Assembly (NCBI GenBank): GCA_002313895.1
Contig: DCAW01000028.1
Span: 1-9,706, forward strand
Direction: 5' to 3'
Source of the DNA: Dehalococcoidia bacterium UBA1123
GTDB lineage: Bacteria; Chloroflexota; Dehalococcoidia; Lucifugimonadales; UBA1123
DNA length: 9,706 nucleotides
In this document: one piece after another, positions 1 to 5,214 of the stretch
How the letters are laid out: each line of letters begins with the position of its first letter
Position numbering within the stretch: position 1 is the stretch's first letter
Position numbers and translations under genes: made by a program
Notes under the pieces: model-generated
What the model was told of the DNA's origin: nothing
Database searches by the model: none
Seen by the model: only the letters and a program-made list of their open reading frames with translations

Positions 1-260
1 GAACCGAAGACGTCGCTCAACAACTCGCCACCAAATTTACGCCATGATCACGAAATATTGGCACAACATTCTGTTTCTGTCCATTGTTGTTGACAAGTGG
101 CGGTTGACATCCAACGGCGGCAGGCATTTAGACCGCCTCCCCCCATGACTCATCGACTATATTTTGGTTGGATGTGACTCTCGCGTCAAGCACACTCGAC
201 TCATACTGGCAGAGCTTGACCCGCGATGTAAGCTGTTACTGAATTTGAACGCTAAACAAC
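1..260. other. Left-edge region without an intact gene
   Basis: No complete gene is visible. A short open frame on the plus strand (codons from base 3, stop TGA at 45-47, reading TEDVAQQLATKFTP) could be the C-terminal tail of a gene cut by the window edge, but 14 codons cannot prove it. The heptamer GTTGACA occurs twice, at 89-95 and 103-109. Each contains a perfect -35-like TTGACA, but neither has a convincing -10 at 16-18 bp: the second gives only TTTAGA at 127-132. The promoter of the following nitroreductase gene is therefore unresolved. Confidence 0.3.
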
Positions 261-262
261 AT

Positions 263-267
263 GGAGG
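263..267 (+). promoter_or_regulatory. Ribosome binding site deciding the nitroreductase start
   Basis: GGAGG lies 5 nt before GTG 273, while the ATG at 261 has no purine-rich site upstream and itself overlaps this motif. This favours GTG 273 as the start. Confidence 0.6.
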
Positions 268-272
268 CCAAT

Positions 273-800
273 GTGGAAGTCTACGATGCCGTCAGGACCC
301 GCCTAACCGTCCGGCAATACAAATCCGATCCTGTTCCCGATGATGTGGTGATGAAACTGCTGAAAGCGGCACAGTGGGCGCCAAGCTCCCGGAACCTCCA
401 GCCATGGCACTTCATCGTCATTCGGGACCGCGGCACTCTGCGCGAAATTGGGGGCGTAGCATCCAGCGGAAGCTTCATCGCCGACGCGCCGATGGCTATC
501 GCAATCGCGATGGAGGGCGACGCGGACAGACCTGAATTAGACGCCGGGCGCACGCTGCAGCAGATCGAGCTTGTGGCGTGGGAAGAAGGACTCGGAACGT
601 GTTTCGTAGGTTTGAGAGTGGAAGAACAAAACCGCAAGGTCAAGGATATTCTCGGCATTCCGAACGGCTTGGAGTTAATCACGATTCTGCCCTTCGGGTT
701 CCGACCAGACAATATGCGAGGTGGCCGTCGCCGAGACCGCAAAGCCCTGGGCGAAATGGCCCACGACGGAAAGTTCGGACAGCCATATCCTGAGGAGTAG
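273..800 (+). CDS. Nitroreductase family protein (FMN-dependent oxidoreductase)
   Basis: Predicted cytoplasmic flavoprotein of the nitroreductase fold. Members reduce nitro groups, quinones or other acceptors with NAD(P)H, and the substrate cannot be read here. From GTG 273 the protein has 175 residues, typical of short members. The N-terminus VEVYDAVRTRLTVRQYKSDP fits the family's opening, with arginines 8, 10 and 14 in the FMN-phosphate-binding region. WAPSSRNLQPWHF (about residues 35-47) is the usual FMN/dimer motif. EEGLGTCFVG (about 104-113) and ILPFGFRPD (about 138-146) are the later conserved blocks, and the C-terminal stretch is basic. The ATG at 261 would add only four residues and has no ribosome site. 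The gene stands alone, facing the 84-residue gene convergently. Family assignment is secure, specificity is not. Confidence 0.9.
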   Translation: MEVYDAVRTRLTVRQYKSDPVPDDVVMKLLKAAQWAPSSRNLQPWHFIVIRDRGTLREIGGVASSGSFIADAPMAIAIAMEGDADRPELDAGRTLQQIELVAWEEGLGTCFVGLRVEEQNRKVKDILGIPNGLELITILPFGFRPDNMRGGRRRDRKALGEMAHDGKFGQPYPEE

Positions 801-906
801 GCCGCGGTAAAAATGATTGCATGTCAGGGCGGGCGACGACCATCCGATGTTGTCGACGCTTGCCCTAGTCCGTTGCCGGGTACCAAGCTACAAGGAAGAA
901 CGGTCA

Positions 907-937
907 GATCATCCAATGATCAATAAATCTTCAGATT
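907..937. terminator. Two small hairpins between convergent genes
   Basis: GATCAT (907-912) pairs with ATGATC (916-921) over a 3-nt loop. AATC (926-929) pairs with GATT (934-937) over TTCA. They sit in an AT-rich stretch between the stops of the nitroreductase (800) and the 84-residue gene (960), where a bidirectional terminator would be expected. The stems are short and no T-run follows directly, so this is weak. Nothing else is seen in 801-959. Confidence 0.25.
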
Positions 938-959
938 AATCCAACGATTTCACTTTATC

Positions 960-1214
960 CTACCGTGTTTGTAATTCTTTCGCCGCATAGCACAAGTAGT
1001 CGACTTGCTCCTTGATATCTTCAACGAGTCTGTGGCGATCAGCTTGTTTCCTAGAAGATTTGACAGATCTCAGCCGACGGGTGATTATGCTCTTGGCCCC
1101 TTGCCATGGAAGTGTTCCCGACTGCCAAAGGTATGTCTGAATTACTTTATAGTCCAAGCCCAACTTGCCAGCCATGTCAGTTATCGATTCGCCGCCTTTG
1201 GCGCCATTGCTCAT
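960..1214 (-). CDS. Small protein with possible helix-turn-helix, unknown function
   Basis: 84 residues, starting at ATG 1214 and ending in TAG. I do not recognise a family. Residues 9-28 (ESITDMAGKLGLDYKVIQTY) have the spacing of a helix-turn-helix: helix, the turn GLDY, then a putative recognition helix. A basic stretch follows (ITRRLRSVKSSRKQADRHR, about 44-62), and then a C-terminal helix VEDIKEQVDYLCYAAKEL that could dimerise. This would suit a small DNA-binding protein, but that is inference. The DNA is more AT-rich than neighbouring genes and the ATG has no clear Shine-Dalgarno site. Upstream the frame is blocked by TAA at 1223-1221, yet beyond that it stays open with protein-like basic codons, so the gene may be a truncated remnant. 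The opposite-strand open frame over the same bases has no recognisable motif and is judged a shadow. Confidence 0.5.
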   Translation of the reverse strand: MSNGAKGGESITDMAGKLGLDYKVIQTYLWQSGTLPWQGAKSIITRRLRSVKSSRKQADRHRLVEDIKEQVDYLCYAAKELQTR

Positions 1215-1220
1215 TTTTTC

Positions 1221-1307
1221 TTAAGTTCGCCAGGTATTGCAGCGACTTTGTCTTTCGCGGAATTTCTCGCGATACGTGCCTTTTCTACATACTTTACGAG
1301 AGACCAC
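1221..1307 (-). pseudogene. Possible disrupted N-terminal extension of the 84-residue gene
   Basis: In the same frame as the 84-residue gene, from GTG 1307 down to the TAA at 1223-1221, the minus strand encodes 28 residues rich in Arg and Lys, including KGTYREKFRERQSRCNTWRT. Only Glu and Lys codons separate the TAA from ATG 1214. The composition looks like a real basic N-terminal arm, so a nonsense mutation may have split a gene of about 114 codons. Alternatively it is a chance open frame, or a short leader peptide. TATAAG at 1317-1312 could serve as a -10 element, but no -35 partner is seen. Confidence 0.3.
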
Positions 1308-1405
1308 TTTGCTTATACTAAATTTCCATTGCGCCGTTGAGCCTGAGCGGGCCGTCAAACGTGAAACGTGCTGAAGTTGGTCGCGTATGATCGCGGTGAA
1401 AGTGA

Positions 1406-1437
1406 ACAGTGTGCGGGTCTCACGACCCGCACACTGT
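1406..1437 (-). terminator. Perfect 14-bp hairpin after the DUF35 gene
   Basis: Bases 1406-1419 are exactly complementary to 1424-1437 around the tetraloop TCAC (core GTGCGGGT / ACCCGCAC). It begins 13 nt past the DUF35 stop, where the thiolase-DUF35 transcript should end. The sequence after it on the minus strand is TTCACTTTCACC, only moderately T-rich, so it may act as a weak intrinsic terminator or a 3'-end stabilising stem. The plus strand also lacks a T-run after it. Confidence 0.6.
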
Positions 1438-1450
1438 GGATTGACCTGAA

Positions 1451-1867
1451 CTATGCAGGCTTGAATTTCGGAAGGGCGATGGTGTCGGTGATGTCGTCGA
1501 ATGTCACTTCCAACGCCATGTCGATCTGAAGATTCTCTGGCGTCGGGTCGTCGATCACGATGTTGGTTGGGAACTTTGGTCCTTCCTCAAGCTCTACGAT
1601 CGCCGTTACATAGGGCGCTATTTCCCGGAATCCGGGGTGCGGCGGTCGATGCACGATGGCGAAGGTAAACAGCGTCGCCTTGCCGCTGGCCTGTATCCAG
1701 GACGTGTTCTTCGAGAAGCAGCACGGCGAGATGTCCCTGGGGTAGAAGTAGGCATTTCCGCAGTCGTCGCACTGGCGAAGCCATAGCTCGTGGGCTTTGG
1801 CTTTCTCCCAGTAGTAGTCCGACTCCCCTTGGGGAACCGGCACGGGTTTATTATATCCTGATGTCAT
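1451..1867 (-). CDS. DUF35 family Zn-ribbon / OB-fold protein
   Basis: 138 residues. DUF35 proteins (rubredoxin-like zinc ribbon followed by an OB fold, often annotated ChsH2- or DitH-like) bind thiolase-fold enzymes and are needed for acyl-CoA or acyl-chain chemistry. The family signature is clear: the helix QGESDYYWEKAKAHELWLRQ (13-32), first knuckle CDDC (33-36), YPRD, then SGKATLFTFAIVHRPPHPGF (61-80) of the OB domain. The second knuckle is odd: the usual CPxC reads SPCC (47-50), so the expected first cysteine is Ser47 and a cysteine follows at 49. Start ATG 1867 has AGGAG (1878-1874) 6 nt upstream. It lies 87 nt after the thiolase-fold gene on the same strand, almost certainly as its partner subunit. 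Stop is TAG. The family is certain, the exact acyl substrate unknown. Confidence 0.9.
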   Translation of the reverse strand: MTSGYNKPVPVPQGESDYYWEKAKAHELWLRQCDDCGNAYFYPRDISPCCFSKNTSWIQASGKATLFTFAIVHRPPHPGFREIAPYVTAIVELEEGPKFPTNIVIDDPTPENLQIDMALEVTFDDITDTIALPKFKPA

Positions 1868-1954
1868 TCCTAGCTCCTGGTACTATTATCGTTTTGTGAA
1901 TTTGCCCAAAAATTGATGTGAAGTTAGCCGTTTAATGTTCGGCAATACCCTACA

Positions 1955-3097
1955 TCAGTCAACAGCCAAGATGGTGGTTCCGGTCGACGATAGCGAACCG
2001 CCTGTTCCGTGGACCATCGCGATTTTGGGGTTATCCAGTTGCCGGTCTCCGGTCTCGCCTCGAAGTTGTCGGACCGCCTCAAGCACCAGGAACATGCCAT
2101 ACATGCCAGAGTGGGTGTAGGACAGGCCGCCGCCGTTGGTGTTCAGGGCGAAGTCGCCGCCCGGGGCGGTGCGCTGGTTGGCAACAAATTCGGGGCCTTC
2201 CCCAGGTCCACAGAATCCGAGGCTCTCCAGAGTCGCCAGGACGGTGTAGGTGAAGGAGTCGTAGATCATCGCGAGATCGATATCGTCGTGAGTTAGTCCC
2301 GCCATATCGAGGGCTTTGGGCCCACTGTATCGAGCCCAGGTGCGGGTCAGATCAGGCATCGTGCTGATCATCCCGTGATCGTGACCCTCGGCCGCTCCCA
2401 GGACGTAGACCGGCTTTTTCGCCAGACTTCTGGCCCGTTCGGCGCTGGTAATGACGTACGCCCCGCCGGCGTCAGTCACAAGACAACAGTCAAACAGGTG
2501 GAAGGGCCACGCGACCCAACGAGACTCGTGGTAGTCGTCGAAGGTCATAGGATCCTTCATGTAAGCTTTCGGATTCATGAGCGCCCATTTACGGGTGGAG
2601 ACTGCGATCTCTGCCATCGCCTGGCGAGTGCGGTCCTCGCCGTACTGGTGCATGTAGCGTCGAGCGGCCAACGCGTAATTGACAGGCGCGCCTATGAAAC
2701 CATAAGGGGTTTCAAATTGTGGCGTAGGTTCGGAGGCATTGCCACCCGAGCGGCTCCTCGCGCTGCGTCCGGCCTCACCGTGGGTCACGAGCGCGACTTC
2801 ACAGTATCCGGCATTGATCGCCGCCATCGCGTGGGCGATATGGATGATGAACGACGAGCCGCCCACCGCCGTGGTGTCCGTGTACTTCGGTTCGATGCCC
2901 ATGTATTCGGCAAGCGTCAGAGTTGAGAAACCAGCAGACAGTAGACCGTCCACTTCGCTCATTTTGATGCCAGCGTCCTCTAGGGCGTTGTACGCGGACT
3001 CTGCGTGATGTTGGAGCGAGGACTTGCCCTCCACTCTCCCGATTTCGTCGGACTCGGCTACGCCTGCTATGGCGACCGTTTTAGACATATCAGCCAT
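1955..3097 (-). CDS. Thiolase-fold protein lacking catalytic cysteines (SCP-x/Ltp2-like)
   Basis: 380 residues from ATG 3097, which has AAGGAGGT (3115-3108) 10 nt upstream. A longer frame to 3142 adds 15 non-conserved residues. The protein belongs to the SCP-x type thiolases, usually annotated acetyl-CoA acetyltransferase. Two catalytic positions are altered. The nucleophile region reads VGGSSF (78-83), with Ser in place of Cys. The C-terminal CxGGG-like motif reads HGTGGS (363-368), with His in place of Cys. The NEAF-like site is YDSF (279-282) and the GHP-like histidine is His329 in GGLSYTHSGMYG. With its DUF35 neighbour it recalls the Ltp2-ChsH2 aldolases, which cleave steroid side-chain CoA thioesters and also lack thiolase cysteines. 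It may therefore be an aldolase or another C-C lyase rather than a thiolase. Assignment to the fold is secure, the reaction is inferred. Confidence 0.88.
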   Translation of the reverse strand: MADMSKTVAIAGVAESDEIGRVEGKSSLQHHAESAYNALEDAGIKMSEVDGLLSAGFSTLTLAEYMGIEPKYTDTTAVGGSSFIIHIAHAMAAINAGYCEVALVTHGEAGRSARSRSGGNASEPTPQFETPYGFIGAPVNYALAARRYMHQYGEDRTRQAMAEIAVSTRKWALMNPKAYMKDPMTFDDYHESRWVAWPFHLFDCCLVTDAGGAYVITSAERARSLAKKPVYVLGAAEGHDHGMISTMPDLTRTWARYSGPKALDMAGLTHDDIDLAMIYDSFTYTVLATLESLGFCGPGEGPEFVANQRTAPGGDFALNTNGGGLSYTHSGMYGMFLVLEAVRQLRGETGDRQLDNPKIAMVHGTGGSLSSTGTTILAVD

Positions 3098-3107
3098 GCT
3101 GAACCTG

Positions 3108-3115
3108 ACCTCCTT
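3108..3115 (-). promoter_or_regulatory. Strong ribosome binding site of the thiolase-fold gene
   Basis: AAGGAGGT on the minus strand, the full anti-16S match, 10 nt before ATG 3097. It rules out the in-frame codon at 3142 as start because it lies inside that longer frame. Confidence 0.8.
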
Positions 3116-3148
3116 GTAAAGTTTTTGAGTTCTAAGATGCAAAAATGG

Positions 3149-3174
3149 CGCCTGAGAAGCAGATGCCTCAGGCG
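3149..3174 (-). terminator. Hairpin followed by T5: terminator or leader attenuator
   Basis: CGCCTGAG (3174-3167) pairs perfectly with CTCAGGCG (3156-3149) over a 10-nt loop, and CCATTTTTGC follows on the minus strand. It lies 74 nt past the SDR stop and 51 nt before the thiolase start. It could end the SDR transcript. Because a promoter-like pair sits just upstream, it may instead be the 5' hairpin or attenuator of the thiolase transcript. Confidence 0.55.
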
Positions 3175-3179
3175 GGCCT

Positions 3180-3208
3180 AGAATATCGCACGCGCACGCT
3201 CATGGCAA
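3180..3208 (-). promoter_or_regulatory. Candidate sigma70-type promoter of the thiolase-DUF35 pair
   Basis: TTGCCA (3208-3203, five of six consensus), 17-bp spacer, TATTCT (3185-3180, four of six). Predicted transcription start is near 3173, giving a leader of about 77 nt that would open with the hairpin at 3174-3149. Confidence 0.45.
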
Positions 3209-3248
3209 GTTGCCGCGGTGGAGATGCGTTGGCCTCGAATCAACATTG

Positions 3249-4013
3249 TCAGATCATCAAGTCCCCGCCGTTAATATCCAGCGACGCGCCCGTAATATAC
3301 GCCGCTCTGTCGGACGCAAGAAATGCCACAAGCTCGGCGACTTCCTCCGGTTCACCCAGTCGCGGAATCGGGAAGCTGGCCGCGTATGCTTTCGTCAGGT
3401 CAGGGTCTATCGTGGTCCGAACCATTTCGGTGTCGATGAGTCCGGGACACACGGAGTTCACGGTGATGCCGTAGCCTGCTTCCTCCTTTGCCAGGTGTCG
3501 CGTGAAACCCAATATACCGGCTTTGGCGGCAGTGTAATGCGCCCCGCCCACCGTGCTGACGTTCTTCCCGGCGGTGGACGAAAAGTTCACGATGCGACCC
3601 CAACCCGCCTCTCGCATCGTTGGAAGCGCCGCCCGTGAGCAGAGGTACGTCCCGCGCAGATTGACGCTCACCACCAAATCCCACTCGTCCTCTTCAATGT
3701 CGATAACCGCGGTTGGCCGTAATATTCCGGCGTTGTTAACCAGTATGTGCGCAACCCCGAAATTCGTGATCGCTGTGTCCATCATATCGTTGACGTCAGT
3801 ACTCTTCGAGATGTCACCCGGAGCTGAGAAAGCCTCGGTTCCCAGCCCCCTTAGTTCCGTTGCCACGGATTCTGCCGACTGCTGGGAAACGTCGTTCACA
3901 ACCAATTTCGCGCCGCCTGCCGCCAGACGGTGGGCCACCGCCCTGCCCATGCCTCTACCTGCGCCTGTCACTATGGCGACTCGGCCTTTGAACTCGGATT
4001 CGTTGTTAGGCAA
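3249..4013 (-). CDS. Short-chain dehydrogenase/reductase (FabG-like)
   Basis: 254 residues, classical SDR length, cytoplasmic. It likely oxidises or reduces a hydroxyl/keto group with a nicotinamide cofactor. The cofactor motif is TGAGRGMG (16-23), NNAG is at 93-96, Asn118 lies in VNLRG, and the catalytic residues are the serine pair 145/146 with Tyr160 and Lys164 in YTAAK. ND (40-41) at the end of the second strand places Asp41 where it would favour NAD over NADP (inference). The C-terminus TGASLDINGGDLMI is typical. The start codon is TTG at 4013, supported by GGAGG (4024-4020) 6 nt upstream. The next genes on this strand are the thiolase-fold and DUF35 genes, so a role as 3-hydroxyacyl-CoA dehydrogenase in the same pathway is plausible. 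A terminator-like hairpin separates them, so co-transcription is not certain. Substrate unknown. Confidence 0.92.
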   Translation of the reverse strand: MPNNESEFKGRVAIVTGAGRGMGRAVAHRLAAGGAKLVVNDVSQQSAESVATELRGLGTEAFSAPGDISKSTDVNDMMDTAITNFGVAHILVNNAGILRPTAVIDIEEDEWDLVVSVNLRGTYLCSRAALPTMREAGWGRIVNFSSTAGKNVSTVGGAHYTAAKAGILGFTRHLAKEEAGYGITVNSVCPGLIDTEMVRTTIDPDLTKAYAASFPIPRLGEPEEVAELVAFLASDRAAYITGASLDINGGDLMI

Positions 4014-4019
4014 TTCAGT

Positions 4020-4024
4020 CCTCC
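4020..4024 (-). promoter_or_regulatory. Ribosome binding site supporting a TTG start
   Basis: GGAGG on the minus strand, 6 nt before TTG 4013 of the SDR gene. No other start codon near it is in frame at suitable spacing. Confidence 0.7.
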
Positions 4025-4094
4025 GATTGTTGTCGTTCTGTTACAAGGGTCAAGGATGTTAAGGTAACACAGCAGTAAATTGGCAACCGGTCGC

Positions 4095-4123
4095 TTGACT
4101 CGCTCAGAATCCACGCCTAGAAT
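4095..4123 (+). promoter_or_regulatory. Sigma70-type promoter of the Nudix-GNAT pair
   Basis: TTGACT (4095-4100, five of six), a spacer of exactly 17 bp, and TAGAAT (4118-4123, five of six). The predicted start of transcription is near 4130, giving a leader of about 28 nt before ATG 4158. It lies inside the longer open frame that begins at TTG 4080, so it argues against that upstream start. It is the best promoter match in the window. Confidence 0.65.
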
Positions 4124-4157
4124 GGATTTTGTACAGGCAGGCACTGGCAAGGAATAT

Positions 4158-4601
4158 ATGAGAAGAAAACGACGAGTCCAAAAGTTGGAATCTTCTGGAG
4201 GAGTGGTATATCGGTTCCGCGACGGGAAATTCGATATTGCCCTGTGTGGACGCAACTACCCGCCGATTTGGGGTTTGCCCAAAGGCACGCCGGAGTCCGA
4301 CGAGACTCAGTTGGAGACAGCGCTGAGGGAGGTGCAAGAAGAAACCGGTCTCGAAGTCGAAGAACAGAAATTCATCGATTCAATCGAGTACTGGTTCGTT
4401 CGCGCCCAAGATGGCGCTCGTTGCCACAAAATGGTCCATTTCTACTTGATGACTGCTATCGGCGGAGACATGTCCCTGCACGACCATGAATTTGACGTCG
4501 TAAAGTGGCTGCCGATTGATGAAGCGCTAGATTCTCTCACCTACGAGAACGAGGTGAAAATTGTTCAAAAAGGCATTTCCTTGGTCGAGGAGAAGTCCTG
4601 A
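4158..4601 (+). CDS. Nudix hydrolase (Ap4A/Ap6A hydrolase-like)
   Basis: 147 residues from ATG 4158. Hydrolyses a nucleoside diphosphate linked to another moiety, using divalent metal. The Nudix box is complete at residues 43-65: Gly43, five residues, Glu49, seven residues, then REVQEETGL (57-65). SSGGVVYR before it and the WGLPKG motif (38-43) resemble diadenosine polyphosphate hydrolases, and the second half (YWF... KMVHFYLM) fits that subgroup, though other substrates are possible. The start was chosen because the promoter lies upstream of it inside the longer frame, and AAGGA (4149-4153) precedes it, though with a short 4-nt spacer. The GNAT gene starts 22 nt after its stop, so the two are probably co-transcribed. 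The SDR gene diverges upstream. Confidence 0.9.
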   Translation: MRRKRRVQKLESSGGVVYRFRDGKFDIALCGRNYPPIWGLPKGTPESDETQLETALREVQEETGLEVEEQKFIDSIEYWFVRAQDGARCHKMVHFYLMTAIGGDMSLHDHEFDVVKWLPIDEALDSLTYENEVKIVQKGISLVEEKS

Positions 4602-4623
4602 GGAAGAGTCGGAGTGTGATGGC

Positions 4624-5214
4624 GTGTTGATCTCCGGCCCAAGAATCGTCCTTCGCGAGAAGAAAATCGAAGACGTCAAAGACGATTACGCCTGGCGAAC
4701 CGACCCAGAGTTGGCCGAACTCGACGCCACGCGCCCTCTGAACATGGCCTACGAGGACTTCGCGCGATATTCCAAAGAAGAAATTTCTCTGCCGGGAATC
4801 CGCTCCAAACGCCTCGCTGTCGACACCGTCGAAGGCCGGCACATTGGTAACTGCATGTTCTACGACATCGACCTTCGTTCAGGCGAGGCCGAGCTGGGCA
4901 TAATGATCGGAGACAAGGCGTACTGGAGCCAGGGATACGGGACCGAGACCGTCGGTTTGCTGCTTGACCATATGTTCACCGCCTATGCGTTGAAGCGCGT
5001 GTATCTGCACACCCTCACATGGAACAAACGGGCGCAGAATAGCTTCCAAAAGTCGGGATTCCAGGGCGTGCGCGAGGTTCGCCGATCTGGTCTCGACTTC
5101 TTGAACATGGAGGTGTGGCGTCACGAGTGGGAGGCCATGCGGAACGCCAGCGCCGACGAAGATCAGACCTCAAACGACATCAGTTCCTCGGAGAACAGCA
5201 ACTCTCCGTCGTAG
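4624..5214 (+). CDS. GNAT family N-acetyltransferase (RimJ/RimL type)
   Basis: 196 residues from GTG 4624. GNAT enzymes transfer the acetyl group of acetyl-CoA to an amine, and the acceptor here is unknown. The N-terminus VLISGPRIVLREKKIEDVKD is the usual first strand. The acetyl-CoA loop is QGYGTET after YWS (about residues 103-109), and LKRVYLHTLTWNKRAQNSFQ (about 127-146) is the RimJ/RimL-type motif, with Asn in the helix and Gly-Phe after it. GGAG (4611-4614) lies 9 nt before GTG 4624. An alternative TTG at 4561 would overlap the Nudix gene and has no support. The last about 20 residues are Ser/Asn/Asp-rich and are encoded opposite the end of the convergent metallo-beta-lactamase gene, so this tail may be a recent extension past a lost stop. 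Confidence 0.88.
   Translation: MLISGPRIVLREKKIEDVKDDYAWRTDPELAELDATRPLNMAYEDFARYSKEEISLPGIRSKRLAVDTVEGRHIGNCMFYDIDLRSGEAELGIMIGDKAYWSQGYGTETVGLLLDHMFTAYALKRVYLHTLTWNKRAQNSFQKSGFQGVREVRRSGLDFLNMEVWRHEWEAMRNASADEDQTSNDISSSENSNSPS

Noticed and set aside
1005..1340. Plus-strand open frame of 111 codons
   Set aside because: It is antisense, in codon register, to the better-looking minus-strand HTH-like frame. It has no recognisable motif and no ribosome site.
2375..2926. Plus-strand open frame of 183 codons
   Set aside because: It lies wholly inside the thiolase-fold gene on the other strand, is Arg/His/Val-rich with no motif, and is a typical high-GC shadow.
3553..4062. Plus-strand open frame of 169 codons
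   Set aside because: It overlaps the SDR gene, which has every family motif. Its own translation is low-complexity Ser/Thr/Ala.
4025..4099. Minus-strand promoter for the SDR gene
   Set aside because: TTGCCA and TAACAT occur but are 19 bp apart. TTGACC at 4053-4048 has no -10. A divergent promoter is likely, but I cannot place it.
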